From: Taudactylus pleione
Lineage: Eukaryota > Chordata > Amphibia > Anura > Myobatrachidae
NCBI GenBank assembly: GCA_031769625.1
Contig: JAUIMM010000040.1
Coordinates: 15,265,501 to 15,329,500, forward strand
Direction: 5' to 3'
DNA: 64,000 nt
The position numbers were made by a program, and so were the translations under genes. Below the pieces are notes generated by a model. It saw only the letters and a list, made by a program, of their open reading frames with translations. It was not told the DNA's origin and did not search any database. Below are positions 22,269 through 33,554 of the stretch, in pieces (position 1 is the stretch's first letter; every line of letters begins with the position of its first letter).

Positions 22269-22867
22269 GGACCTCATTCAGAGCCGGACGCTATTTGCGG
22301 TCGTTCGTTCAGAAAAAAGGGGTGGCTATTCAAATGAATCGTTCACTCTTTGCGGTCTGTTCACGCCTCTATGTCTGAACGAGCGAACAAAACTTGCGGT
22401 AGTTTTTTGGATAACTACGCCCCCTGGCCGCTCGCATCCTACGTCATGTCCGCTATTTATTAGATTAATCGAGTACATCGACCAGCGTATGAACTGCTCG
22501 CTATTCTTGTGGTTGGTTTTTCCTACCGCAATCTTGCGAGCAGTTCTGACTATAAAATATCCCAGTGACGTGGTCAATGACGCTGCTGTATTAATTATGC
22601 ACACCCATAAAACGCCCGTTTTGACCTTTAAGCACGCCTGCGTTCGGATCTCCACTCCCCGTTTTCAAGCACCTTCCCCTGTTACCACCCACATACGCCT
22701 CCTCCTGTCACTCAAAATAGCAGGCATTCGCTATTTAGTGAACAAACGATTTTCGGCCGCACTGACTGGTTCGCCCATGTGTATTACAATCCGTACGCAT
22801 GCGCAGTTGGGCAAACATCGCTCGGAACAAACGAGCGGCCGCTTACGAGCGGCTCTGAATCAGGCCC
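22269..22867. mobile_element. MITE, GGGCCTGATTCAG family, TSD TAT
   Basis: A 599-base element from GGACCTCATTCAGAGCCGGA to GAGCGGCTCTGAATCAGGCCC, flanked by TAT (22266-22268 and 22868-22870). The interior is arranged as inverted halves around GAGCGAAC-like arms. The 230-codon plus-strand frame spanning it starts upstream and crosses both ends, so it is a by-product of the CpG-rich palindrome. Confidence 0.8.
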
Positions 22868-22870
22868 TAT

Positions 22871-23174
22871 ATCAGTTGCTATTATGCTTATCCAGAGATT
22901 TTGGAAAAGCTTTTAAAGGTAGGAAGTATTGTTTATTATGAAAAGAAATACCTGTTTTTTTTTTTCTTTTTATATCTTAGACATAACATTATTTAGCAGG
23001 GAAATTTGGCTTTTGTTTACCTGCTCAATAAACACAAATATAATCACTGAGTTTATTTTCTTGGGTTGATCAAATCCAAATGCATGGTCATTATCACCTA
23101 CTTTATTTTAGCTGACTTTAACTAGAATGACCGACTACATCTACAAACAGTGAACTTTCTGCCTGTTTACTGAA
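22871..23174. other. No gene recognised
   Basis: AT-rich spacer between a MITE and the mariner element. Confidence 0.4.
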
Positions 23175-23330
23175 TACGAAGGTGGTTCAATAAGTAAGGT
23201 AACAAGACCTCTCATATGTGTAACGTTCTCTATTTCATTCTAATTTCCCACTAGGCCAGAGCAGGTAGACCACTCCCGACCATTAAACGGAGCCTTATAT
23301 CAGTCATACTGTCCCATCATCACTTGTAAA

Positions 23331-24349
23331 ATGGCGTGGCTAGCAGAAACATGGTCAAACATTGAGGTGCATAATGTCAGGGTCGCAACTAAGGGGGCTT
23401 GTGCCCTGGGTGCCGAATTTGAGAGGGTGCCGCAGGGCCGGCTACAAGGCCGCTCGACCAGTATTGTGCTCTTGCAAGGTCAACCGCAGGTCGAGGTAAC
23501 GTTGCTGCATGTCATCCCCGCTCGTGTTGACGCTGGCTGCCGTAGTGAGAGGCTGAGGATTGGCTAAGGAAGGTGATGGGGCTGGCTGAGGAAGGTGATG
23601 GGGCTAGCTGAGGGTGGTGATGGGGACTGGGTGCTGACTGAGGAAGATGGTGGGGGGCAGTTTGAGGAAGGTGACGTCACAGTGAAGAACAGTGTGTGAG
23701 GAGCCTACTGTCACTGCCTTAAGAAGGAGCAAGAAAAAGATCCAGGTACTGTAAATGGTGGTGGTGGTGGGAGGAGTAACACAAACACAGGCTGCTGCTG
23801 CAGAGATAGAGGGGGGAGAGACACAGGCTGCTGCAGTGATGTGGGAAGGGGGTGGGGAACACAGACTGCTAAAGAGACACTGGGGAGGGGGGGGACGCCA
23901 AATTGCTGCCTTGGCTCGGGTGTCAAAATTCCTAGTTTTGGTCCTGGTAATGTGATCAGATTTCGGTATCTGAAGGGCACATCAGCAGCTGAAATTCATC
24001 GCCAACTTGTCAAGGTATTTGGTGATAACGTCATGTCACAGAAGCGGGTTTGGTACACTGCCTTTGATAATGGCAGGACAGACGTGGTATTGCTGCACAA
24101 TAATGTCAGGTCACACTCAGCCAACTGCACGTGTGAGTTGTTACGGCGCTACCATTGGGAGGTAATGGACCATCCTCCCTACAGCTCTGACCTGAGAGTG
24201 ACCTCCATCTCTTTGGACCACTGAAGAAGCACCTGGGTGGAAGAAGATTTGCAACCGACAGTGAAGTTCAGCAAGCCGTCATGTCCTGGCTTCAGGTGCT
24301 TGACACTGATTTCTTCTACGCTGGGATAGATACCTTGGTGTACCATTGA
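23331..24349 (+). pseudogene. Mariner transposase remnant
   Basis: The first 15 codons (MAWLAETWSNIEVHN) are separated by the MITE from the rest of the helix-turn-helix, VIRFRYLKGTSAAEIHRQL, then NVMSQKRVWYTAFDNGRTD. The sequence next jumps straight to the region around the second catalytic residue: an internal deletion has removed the first catalytic aspartate and several hundred bases. The second catalytic position reads LLHNNVRSHSA, where asparagine replaces the usual aspartate. The third is in YSSDL. Sequence similar to the C-terminus (VMSWLQ, FFYAGID) continues after a stop near 24222. It cannot encode an active DD34D enzyme. Confidence 0.88.
23378..23946. mobile_element. Non-autonomous hAT-like MITE nested in mariner
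   Basis: Ends CAGGGTCGCAACTAAGGG and CCTAGTTTTGGTCCTG match those of the element at 4284. The flanking copies are ATAATGT (23371-23377) and GTAATGT (23947-23953), a near-match of 7 bases, the same length as at 4284. Internally there is a GGCTGAGGAAGGTGATGGGG minisatellite at about 23560-23670 and a GGTGGTGGTGG patch. Confidence 0.75.
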
Positions 24350-24485
24350 AACAAATGCTTAGACAAGTATGGGGGAAAAAATAATCTTTACCTAGGCCAT
24401 ACTATTAATTATACGTATATTTAAGCATTGAATACATTTACGCAATGAGAGGTCTTGTTACATTATTCATTGTGCCACCCTCATA

Positions 24486-24489
<4 letters not shown>

Positions 24490-24516
<27 letters not shown>
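24490..24516. repeat. (AT)n microsatellite, left of gypsy copy 2
   Basis: AT repeats ending exactly at the LTR. They resume at 28431. Confidence 0.9.
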
Positions 24517-24520
<4 letters not shown>

Positions 24521-25122
24521 ATAGGATCACTGGTAAAGTGGTCTGTGGCAGGTACATTTGTCCCAGATTCCTGTCATTATGTGTTTTAAACCCCGAGGAG
24601 AAAGTCTGCAGTGTAGCAGGCTTGAGTTTAGGCTTTTTGAAAAGCCGGTTTGGGACCTGGGGGTTGTGGGTGAGAGGTGAGGGAGGGCTCCACCCACGGC
24701 CACTCCAGGTTTTGGTTCTCGCAGCCTGGTCACAGACTTGTTAGTTTTCCACCTGAGAGTGGCCAATATAAGCCTAGTGTGTTTAGGGCTGATTGTTTCA
24801 CCTGGGAGAGCAGACAGGGAGTTTGCTCAGAGACACTTGGAAAACCTATCTGTGAGTACTGTGCTGTGCTTTGTTGCTGGTGAGGGCATTAGGCCCTGCC
24901 AGGTTCTGGTAGTGAGGGAACTACCTGTGAAGTTAGTGCCCCGACAGGGCTAGGATTTACGTTTATGTTTTCTTTATGTTTCTGACATTGTACAATAAAG
25001 ACTGGCGCCGACCAGCTTGTACTTGCATCCAGACTGGTGTGCTGCTTCCCTGCTGCTGTGTGTGTGTGTAAGGAAGGAGTCCTCTACCCAGGAGAGGGAC
25101 CTCCTAATCTAACTGTGTCACA
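24517..25122 (+). repeat. 5' LTR of gypsy copy 2
   Basis: Begins TGTTATAGGATCACTGG, ends CTGTGTCACA. It contains about 110 bases, around 24618-24735, that copy 1 lacks, beginning near GCTTGAGTTTAGGC. It also has CCAATATAAG and AATAAAG signals. The start TGTT differs from TGTG in the partner LTR. Confidence 0.92.
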
Positions 25123-25368
25123 ATATGGTGGAGAGTGCGGGCAAACCACACACTGAAGTTGCAGCAAGAGGAAAACTTTCCATTTAAAAATGAAAGAGAC
25201 AGACACCCAATTTGTAAGTGTGGAAATAACGCTGTGTCCTTGGAGTCCCATAGAGGAGGCGTCAGCCAATGCTCAGAGAGGCAAGGTTCAGCTTCCAACC
25301 TACACCCCAGGACAAAATGGAGGACATTATTAAGGCCTTGCTCCAAGCTACAACAGCTCAGCAGGAAT

Positions 25369-25863
25369 CTGCCAGAACTAAAACAGGAGATCCTAACTCG
25401 CTTGGGAGTCACCACCTTTGTTCGTGCCCAATGGGTCCACCGCTGGGAGTTCCATATGGACAAGCCTCCACGTTCACAGATGCATGACCTCGTCCATCTG
25501 TCCTCAAAATGGCTACAGCCCGAGATGCTGACGGGACCACAGATCGTGGAAAGGGTCGTGATGGACCGGTACCTGCGATCATTACCTGTGACTCTGCGCA
25601 AGTGGGTGAGCCATGCAGACTCTAAGTCCGCAGACCAGTTGGTCGAGCTGGTGGAGAGGTACGTGGCGGCTGAGGAGCTGATGAGTATGCCCCACCGAGC
25701 CCCGATGGCGCACCGGCGAACTCCCACAGACACTGGTAAGACTGTTCCAGGGGAGAAGGGTGCTGGGTGGTGGAATGTACCTAAGACTGAGGGCGTAGAA
25801 CCTGGAGACAGGCCTGCCAGCCAGGAAGGTTCTTGCCCCGTAAACGACCAGACATTAATATGA
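25369..25863 (+). pseudogene. Gag with intact SCAN-like capsid block
   Basis: Plus-strand frame (open from 25135) that enters true gag sequence after a deletion joining the AQQES region to LKQEILTRLGV. The SCAN-like helical block is uninterrupted here: VHRWEFHMDKP, LVHLSSKWLQPE, QIVERVVMDRYLRSLPV, LRKWVSHADSKS, LVELVERYVAAEEL. In the element this forms part of the capsid shell. The frame ends at 25863 and the zinc knuckle follows in the overlapping next frame, so a shift of frame is needed for a Gag-Pol product. N-terminal coiled segments seen in copy 1 are mostly gone. Confidence 0.8.
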
Positions 25864-27470
25864 TTCAGTGTTTCCGGTGTGGTGACTTCGGCCATATTTC
25901 CACTAATTGTTCACTTACAACTGAACCTATGCAATGTGATACTGCTCATGTCTACCGCAGGGGGTCTTTCTTTGCACAGACAGCCTGTACGGCTGACCGG
26001 CAGGCTGAGACTGATAAGCACATGTGTGTACTCACTGTAGATGGCAACCGAGTAGAGGCACTGTTAGACTCTGGTAGCTTGGTGACACTTATAAAAGCTG
26101 AGCTGGTGAACCCCTTGAGGCATACAGGGAAAACTGTTGGTGTGACCTGCATACATGGGGATACTCGATATTATGTTACTGCCGAGGTGAACATCAAGAC
26201 ACCATGTGGCTCAGCTATAGTTTCTGTAGGTTTGGTGCATGGTCTGATGTACGATGCAATATTGGGGAGAGACTTTGCTCACTTCTGGAAGTTGTGGGAA
26301 AGCCGTTTTGTTCCAGAGGTGAACAACCCCGATCCATTTGAGAAGGTTGTCAATGTAGTGGAGGAGGGAGTTTCTTCTGAGTCAGAGTTATTCCCTTTTT
26401 CTACTATGATTGGCGAACTAGAGAATGCGGAACGTGACGGTGGCCCGCCAACTGATGTGCCTCCCATTGAGGTGGGAAGTGTTGTTGGGCCAGTTGATCA
26501 TCTACCTGACTTAGAGGTCAGAAGAGAGGTCTTTGCCGTGGAGCAGTTGAATGACCCTACTTTGGTAAAAGCCAGGGAGAATGTAAAAGTAGTTGATGGT
26601 AAACCCATAGACACTGATAGTCCTTTGTCCTATCCCCACATGGTAATGTGTCAGGATTTGTTATATCAGGTGACTAAGAAGGGGAATGATATTGTGGAAC
26701 AACTAATAGTTCCCAAAGCCTACAGAAGAACAGTGTTGGATCTGGCCCATGGTCATATAACGGCAGGCCATCTAGGGGTAGAGAAAACCACTGAGCGAAT
26801 AATGCAGAGGTTTTTCTGGCCCGGGCTTCATAAAGAGGTATCTGACTTTTGCGCATCCTGCCCTGAGTGTCAGTATCATGCTCCCAGACCACATTTTAAG
26901 GGTCCACTAGTTCCATTGCCTATTATAGAGGTGCCGATAGTGAAAGAGCACCTGAAACAGGCTCAACAGGCACAGCAGAGGGTATACAACCGCAATGCTC
27001 GGTTACGCAGCTTTGCTCCTGGGGACAGAGTGTTAGTGTTGGTTCCCACTGTGGAAAATAAACTTTTGGCTAAATGGCAAGGGTCCTTTGAAATCTTAGA
27101 AAGAGTGGGACAGGTCAATTACAAAGTTTACCAGCCGGGGAAAAGAAAGCCGGAACAGATATACCATATAAATCTGTTAAAGCCCTGGAAAGATAGAACG
27201 GTACTGTTGGCCGTCCGAGCCCCTCCAGTAAGTCCAGGGCCCTTAGTTCCTGAAGTGACAGTGGCAAAAACCCTGTCGGCAATTCAACAACAAGAGGTCA
27301 AGGAGTTTCTGGTTAGAAATAGGGTGCTGTTCTCTGACGTACCTGGGAAAACCTCGGTCGTTAAACATGACATCATCACTGACCCAGGGGTTAAAGTTAA
27401 TCTAAAGCCCTATAGGTTACCAGAAGCACCAAGAGCATCGGTGTGTCGAAAGAAATTAAAAATATGCTAG
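25833..27470 (+). pseudogene. Zinc knuckle, protease and deleted integrase
   Basis: A 545-aa open stretch. CCHC knuckle CFRCGDFGHISTNC at about residues 13-26; protease LLDSGS near residue 78; integrase zinc domain HITAGH to CASCPEC near 310-350. The catalytic core is missing: sequence passes from PLPIIEVP straight to IVKEHLKQ, then the GPY/F module (WQGSFEIL) and the start of reverse transcriptase. The deletion junction lies on GTGCC, which copy 1 has at both edges of the missing segment. The frame then ends in a shifted tail. Lacking the D,D,E residues, it cannot integrate DNA. Confidence 0.88.
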
Positions 27471-27812
27471 AGTTAGGGGTTATTGAAGTATCACATAGTG
27501 AATGGTCAAGTCCCATTGTGTTGATTCCAAAGCCCGACGGGAGTGTGCGTTTCTGCAATGACATCCGAAGGTTGAACAGTGTTTCAGAATTCGATGCCTA
27601 CCCGATGCCACAGTGGAGAAGGAGGCGTTGGCCATAAAGTGGATGTCCGAAAGTAGGACAGTAATACGAGATGGTTCTTGGCGTTACAAACTTTTACATT
27701 TTCAGTGGAACACAGGCCAGGGGGCCTGTTGTTTAAAGCAGACGCGTTGTCACGCGTTCATTGTTTGGGGGCTTCAGTTGTTCCGCCCCATAGGTCGAAA
27801 CAAAGGGGGGGG
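27443..27812 (+). pseudogene. Reverse transcriptase and RNase H scraps
   Basis: Contains ELGVIEVSHSEWSSP, PKPDGSVRFCND and DAYPMP, then jumps at an ATGCCA repeat to the RNase H region (EKEALAIKW), then jumps again at AAGTGG to MSESRTVI and the final HRPGG / ADALSRVHC block. The catalytic YLDD region is absent. A G-rich polypurine tract at 27803-27814 leads into the LTR. Confidence 0.85.
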
Positions 27813-27815
27813 ATA

Positions 27816-28426
27816 TGTGATAGGATCATTGGTAAAGTGGTCTGTGGCAAGTACATTTGTCCCAGATTCCTGTCATTATGTGTTTTAAACCCCCAGGAGA
27901 AAGTCTGCAGTGTAGCAGGCTTGAGTTTAGGCTTTTTGAAAAGCCGGTTTGGGACCTGGGGGTTGTGGGTGAGAGGAGAGGGAGGGCTCCACCCACGGCC
28001 ACTCCAGGTTTTGGTTCTCGCAGCCTGGTAACAGGCTTGTTAGTTTTCCACCTGAGAGTTGCCAATATAAGCCTAGTGTGTTTAGGGCTGATTGTCTCAC
28101 CTGGGAGAGCAGACAGGGAGTTTGCTCAGACACACTTGGAAAACCTATCTGTGAGTACTGTGCTGTGCTTTGTTGCTGGTGAGGGCATTAGGCCCTGCCA
28201 GGTTCTGGTAGTGAGGGAACTACCTGTGAAGTTAGTGCCCCGACAGGGCTAGGATTTACTTTTATGTTTTCTTTTTGTTTCTGACATTGTACAATAAAGA
28301 CTGGCGCCGACCAGCTTGTACTTGCATCCAGACTGGTGTGCTGCTTCCCTGCTGCTGTGTGTGTGTGTGTGTGTGTGTAAGGAAGGAGTCCTCTACCCAG
28401 GAGAGGGACCTCCTAATCTAACTGTG

Positions 28427-28430
<4 letters not shown>
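27816..28430 (+). repeat. 3' LTR of gypsy copy 2
   Basis: Begins TGTGATAGGATCATTGG and ends CTGTGTCAC; the last A is missing or has been lost into the AT tract. It includes a longer (GT)n near 28355-28378 than its partner. Confidence 0.92.
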
Positions 28431-28464
<34 letters not shown>

Positions 28465-28475
28465 ATATATATACA
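28431..28475. repeat. (TA)n microsatellite, right of gypsy copy 2
   Basis: TA repeats directly after the LTR, degenerating into TATACATATATACACAT. Confidence 0.88.
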
Positions 28476-30078
28476 TATATACACATAAACTAACAAAGTA
28501 TACAGTATATATATTGACACACATACAGTATATAAAGGCACACATACTGTACATATAGTGCATATTATATATATGCACGTGTGTTTGTGTGTGTGTATTT
28601 TTTAAAGATGTTCTTAAATGCAATTTGATTTTTGCTGACAGTTCTGGAAGTTACTGTATGTGCATATACAATTTATTGTTTATATAAATGCATCATACCG
28701 AACCAATTGAGAAGTGTGACTGAAGCAAGGACAATCTTTCGTACCCTTCATGCTGACATTACTAAGAGCCACACACTTTTATAGCCTTGAACTTAATCCA
28801 GGATTACTGAAATGCATGAGAATTGTTAGAAAGCTGGAATCAACATCCCTAGATCTGTCTTTGTATTGTAACCTTCAACACAGTATCAGCTTGCACTGAA
28901 ACTTGAAGATCCTAATGGGATTAAACATAAAAGAAAGTTAGAAAAAGTATTTGGATTAGAAATTCAACTAAAGCCTACTGTGAGAAAGGGCACACTGCTG
29001 TCACTGACCTTATCCTCCATAAGTATGATACCAGTTGAGCCCATTTAAGTGTCAAAGTGGAACCCTCCCATTTATTTACCCTTTCACTAGTTCAACAGGT
29101 GTCAGCTTAAAAGAGTGAAACATAAAAGGTACTGATACGCTGCTCTTATCTCTTCCTATCATATTTACAATAGGCACAAAGATTTTTTCCAACATTTATT
29201 CTTACTTATGTAATAGCTAAGCATCACCAATATATACTGTATGCACAATTTTCTATAAAGAAGTGTTTTATTTTTAGTATATAGGGCTATGGAAAGTAAG
29301 CAAAATCAAACTAGGCTCACCCCAGCAACCCTTCCCCTCCAGGCTAGAGCATATTATTGTGCATGCTATGCTCACTCCCAGACAGGCATCCTGCACCCCA
29401 CACTGCAGTTACGCTGTGATGTGTAGAGGACAGTGGTCGGGGAACAAGTGTATTGCAGTCTGACAACCTGAATTAGAAGCAGAATCAGGCTGTCAGAACT
29501 AGAGAGTGCTCCCTGTCAGCATGATCTCCTCTACACAACACAACTCTGCTGATGTGCAGGGTGGAGAAAGCCTGTGGGAGAAATATTATAGCACATGGAA
29601 TAAAATGTTCTTGTTGACTTTCCAGGGGAAAAATAAAACCTGACTAGAGGGTGATTCTCTGTGTGATGCACGGGATATGTACATACAGTACATTCAAATA
29701 TGTGAACTGTTTCTATAGCACATTTTCTTTTCTAGTATCCAAAACTATTAAATACTTGGTTATTAGAAAATATACACCAGACAAAATTTCACTACAGTAA
29801 TCCGTTCCTCCTGGAATTTTGAAAAACTCTGCGTGATGCACGGCTACAATAAAAAAATGCGGTGAGCAGTAGCTCTATAATTCAACCAAAATAACACTCG
29901 TTGATAAATGGGCTCCTAATATATCAAATAGCAGCATTGTACAATTACGTATGCATGTTTATTCTCCTTGGGTAAAATAATGTGTGCAATCCATAAATAA
30001 AATGTGCATCTATTATATAAACTCGTATAGTGTGTGTCTAGCTGCAAAGAGGCCCCATACCTTCCATCCCCTCACCAT
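28476..30078. other. No gene recognised
   Basis: About 1.6 kb of mostly AT-rich, single-copy-looking DNA, with TATACAGTATATA-rich patches to 28640. A CACACCGCAG-poor search for minus-strand exons gave nothing defensible. Confidence 0.4.
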
Positions 30079-30500
30079 ACTTGCCTACTCTCCCGAAACG
30101 GTCGGGACCCCCCCGGAAATCAGGTGGTGCTCCCAGCCTCCCAGAAAAGCAGGCAAGTCTCTCAGCTGGCCGTCTATCCCCCCGACCCTCCACCCCGCTG
30201 CCATGATGCGATTCGCGCTAAACCGTGTCAGCATGACCCTGTTCCCTGCTACAAAATGCCAGTAATCTCAGCGTTGTGTAACAGGAGCGGGACAAAAATG
30301 ACGCATGGTCATGCCACCCGCTCCGCCTCTAATGCCGGGTAATATCCCCAACTGCACCCCCTATGTCGCGTCAAGCCCCCCCCCCGCTATGCCAACCTGG
30401 CTTCCCCCTCCCAGAAGGGGCAGCCTGAATGTCGGCAAGCATGCCCCTCACAGCTCTCACTGGTTTGCAGACTTCCAGACAGAGCCTCCCTTCTGTCTTC
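30079..30500. repeat. ACTTGCCTACTCTCCCG repeat, second copy
   Basis: A hairpin-like head, ACTTGCCTACTCTCCCG to AAGCAGGCAAGT (30079-30158), then a C-rich tail with ATGCCAGTAATCTC similar to 21340-21370. Related to the copy at 20755 but without the nested MITE. Confidence 0.55.
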
Positions 30501-30554
30501 TCCCCCAGCGTTGTTAGGACAAGAGTCTACCTTCCTGTCAGCACCTTCCCCAGT

Positions 30555-30945
30555 GAAGGATTAGAGACAGAGATGAGAGAGACTGACAGGGAGATGTGAG
30601 GTGATGAGATAGACTGATAATAGGAACAGAGAGAAGAAACAGGGAGATAGAGATGGGGTTGGGGGTGAGGGGGATAGAGATGAGAGAGAGGGAGAAGGGG
30701 GGTTAAGTGGAACAGAGGTGAGCGAAGGGGGGAGGCGAGGGAGACAGATGAGAGGTATCAAGAGGGCAGATGACGGGGACAGAAATGAGTCAAGGAGATG
30801 GGGGTGTGAGGGGGACGGAGAAGAGAGACAGGTGAGGAGACAGAAATGAGAGATAGGTATACAGGGTGAGGACAGAGATGAGAGATAGGGAAAAAGGGGG
30901 AAGTGATTGGAACGTAGATGAGAGACAAAGGAAAACAGCCCTGCA
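30555..30945 (+). repeat. Purine-rich GAGATGAGAG minisatellite
   Basis: Nearly 400 bases of imperfect GGACAGAGATGAGAGA-type units, almost pyrimidine-free on the plus strand. The minus-strand frames, rich in S, P and L, are translations of it. Confidence 0.8.
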
Positions 30946-32239
30946 TGCCAGGCACGATGACTAGCAACCCGCTCTATCAGGGGTCCAAAATACTAGTAAC
31001 TAATTTTTCTTATACACTGTACATGTCATATACCATTTAACAATCCCAATTTTGATGGTAGTGACCTTATTTGCAGACCTTGAAAAGGAAATGACTATTT
31101 GATAATGTGGGTAAGGTTTGAGTGGATCTACGCAAAACTTTGATGGAACATGGGGAATTTAGATGTGTCCTGATTTTGTGGTTTGAAATGTTGGGAGGTG
31201 TGATGTCGGTAAGAGCTGTGATAGAATATTTCAAGTGGGAACAGAAACTATTGACAAACAGAGCCAGCCGTTAGCATGATACCGATACTAAACACTAATA
31301 AAGTATTATATCTCATGAAATTTGCTATGTTCTAAAGATCTGCAAAAAAAAATGTTTAAATTAGTGTAACAGTTTTAAACATCATAACATGTTAGTTATT
31401 CAGATGTAAACACAACAACAAGTGTTGGGCTTACCCACAGAGTGACGATAAATAGGAGCGTATCATGCATACACACCCCCTTGATACATAGCTATGTCCC
31501 TCATGACACATTGTCATGTCCATATTTCATACATGCGCCTTCACACAACCACAGAGTACCGGGAAAAGATGAAACCTACTTGCACCACTGCTCTCAGAGT
31601 TAGTATTTTGCTGGACTACCCACAAACTTGCATATTTCTCAGCTAATATGGTCCTTTTTGACTAAATGATTGACCATAACATAATGTGTGGCCACATCCT
31701 TAACTACCAAAGCATGATTAGAATAAATCTAAAAATACTAAAACCAGGTTTTCTGATTAACCTATTATCATATGTGTGAGTCTGCTGCAGTCCCTCTAGT
31801 AGTAGGAATATGAGTATGAGTATAATATACTTAATTGCAATTCGATCAGATTAGGCCATTGAAATAAAATATTCAGACATCACATTTTTCTAAAAGGTAC
31901 AGGTGCTCTAAGGGGGGTCTCCAATTGCCTGGAAATTCCCTTACTCATACCCTTTGCCCAAAACTTAGTGCCGTGTGTCAATCTAAGAAACATTATTGTA
32001 GTAATTGAACTGTTTCAACATTAAAGAGCTGCTTCTCAATGCAGTCTACAAGTGCTGGGGCTGCACTAATGACCAAAATGGCGGAAGCAAAGCTGCTGTG
32101 CATGCCCAGTAACAGCAGCTCCTCTCATCTGTCTTTAGTAGAACAGGATCTGGGCTTCAAGATTGTTATCTGAGGTGAGTAGCGCCTTAAATCTGAATTT
32201 CCTGGAGATAGGATCCCATTAGAGTAAGGGATATATTTA
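30946..32239. other. No gene recognised
   Basis: AT-rich DNA; no terminal repeats, tandem structure or exons seen. Confidence 0.4.
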
Positions 32240-32502
32240 CTGGTATGCAGTCGGGGATTCCGGCGGACCAAATCCCGACAGACGGCTTCCCGACTGTCAT
32301 ATCCCGGCAAGGGTATAAAGACAGGCGTCGATATGGCACTTCCTGTCAATCACTGAGTGGGTCTGCATACTGCCTGCGAACGCATTTCCGATCGCAGCAC
32401 CTGGTTCGCACACGCGCACTTCGTCTTATACCCATATGCAGATTGCAAACATCGGCTGGCTGCTTGTGAACGCATCATTGTGATCCAACCTGAATCAGGC
32501 CC
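32240..32502. mobile_element. Truncated MITE fragments
   Basis: The first part (ACTGGTATGCAGTCGGGATT-like, with CCCGACAG motifs) resembles the repeat near 55300; the second ends TGAATCAGGCCC at 32502, the right end of the GGGCCTGATTCAG family. No left partner was found. Confidence 0.5.
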
Positions 32503-32786
32503 TAAGTGCTCTCAAACACATGATATGTGGGGCAGATAGGGATCTGGACAGTGGAGGTAATAAAATATACTGTATATACATTCCTACATCTATAGTCCTC
32601 TTCATCTCTCCTGCTGAAACAACTGATGTGTGTCTTGTTAAATGGTCGCTCGCTATACAGTACAATTATGTTATAATACTTGAACACTTGAACACTGTAT
32701 TGTAAAGTTTTAAAGAATACACTTATTTATTTTGTTTTTGCAAATCCTCTGTTCTGTGCTGCATTTTTAGTTTTTAGTAGTGCATT

Positions 32787-33055
32787 CGCGGGTGTATACA
32801 CTTTATATGTCAGTGAACGACGTCGTTCACAGACATTTTGCATCTGCCCTGCAGCACAAATATATTAGCCAATCTGCCTGTATGTACTGGCGACTCGTCT
32901 ACCACCTGTACACTTGTTGCAGGGACCTGCCGATGACTAACATCACAACTGGGTTAGCAAATTTAAATGCCTGCCCAGTTATGATGTCAGCACAGGCACA
33001 TCGGCCGAACGATTAGTAAGTGTGTATGCACTTACCAATTGTTAGACAGGTCAGC
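32787..33055. mobile_element. Possible MITE with GTGTATACACTT-type ends
   Basis: GTGTATACACTTTATATG on the left and AAGTGTGTATGCACTTA on the right are inverted-like, and the interior has AACGACGTCGTT at 32816-32827. The ends and duplication are not clean. Confidence 0.35.
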
Positions 33056-33287
33056 CAGGTGTTTACCGAGCTTCAGAGTTAGTTTTAAATGGAATTTGGT
33101 AATTTTTTTATGCGCATCTATTCGCAGCTACAGGGTGACTTGTGTACTACTAAGGAGCTGGAGTGGATGAGGAAGTTTATGTGATGGGTTGGAGAGGAGA
33201 ATTTGGGGGAAGAAGGGGCGGCGCAGAGAACCTTTGCCTAGGGCGCCTTGAAGCCTCGCATCGTCCCCGAATATACCCCTAATGTAA

Positions 33288-33551
33288 AGCTGCATGCACA
33301 CGGAATGATCTGTACCACCAACGACTTGAAAGATATCTCTCAGTGAAGTCATCCTGCCACATCTCTGAGCAGGCAAAGTTGACAAAATCATGCAAGTTGG
33401 CCTGCACGTACGGACGATCATAGATATCAGTATCGTTCATGCAGAAACGCTCATCGTTGGTCGTTCACTTCATAAAAATTAACTATATGAACGATTTATC
33501 GTTGAACAATATCATTATCGTTCATAGATATCGTACCGTGTGTACACACCT
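33288..33551. mobile_element. MITE, AGCTGCATGCACACGG ends, TSD TAA
   Basis: A 264-base element ending ACCGTGTGTACACACCT, flanked by TAA (33285-33287 and 33552-33554). Same family as 21468, 38422 and 47186. The interior has repeated ATCGTTCAT arms. Confidence 0.8.
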
Positions 33552-33554
33552 TAA

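Larger units (their letters stand above)
23177..24483 (+). mobile_element. Mariner-family transposon, decayed, with nested MITE
   Basis: Terminal inverted repeats CGAAGGTGGTTCAATAAGTA (left) and its imperfect complement ending in TGTGCCACCCTCA (right), with TA on each side (23175-23176 and 24484-24485). A transposase remnant lies on the plus strand. A 569-base MITE has entered its reading frame at 23378-23946. The right TA is followed by the (AT)n tract that hosts gypsy copy 2. Confidence 0.87.
24517..28430 (+). mobile_element. Gmr1-like Ty3/gypsy copy 2, internally deleted
   Basis: A 3.9-kb plus-strand element closely related to copy 1, with LTRs of 606 and 615 bases. Compared with copy 1 it lacks part of gag, the integrase catalytic core, and most of reverse transcriptase plus half of RNase H, so it is non-autonomous. 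The LTRs differ at roughly a dozen sites, making it older than copy 1. Like copy 1 it lies in an (AT)n tract. Confidence 0.93.

Noticed and set aside
22249..22941. 230-aa plus-strand open frame
   Set aside because: It spans a palindromic MITE and both its flanks; CpG-rich composition gives few stops. No motif or splice context.
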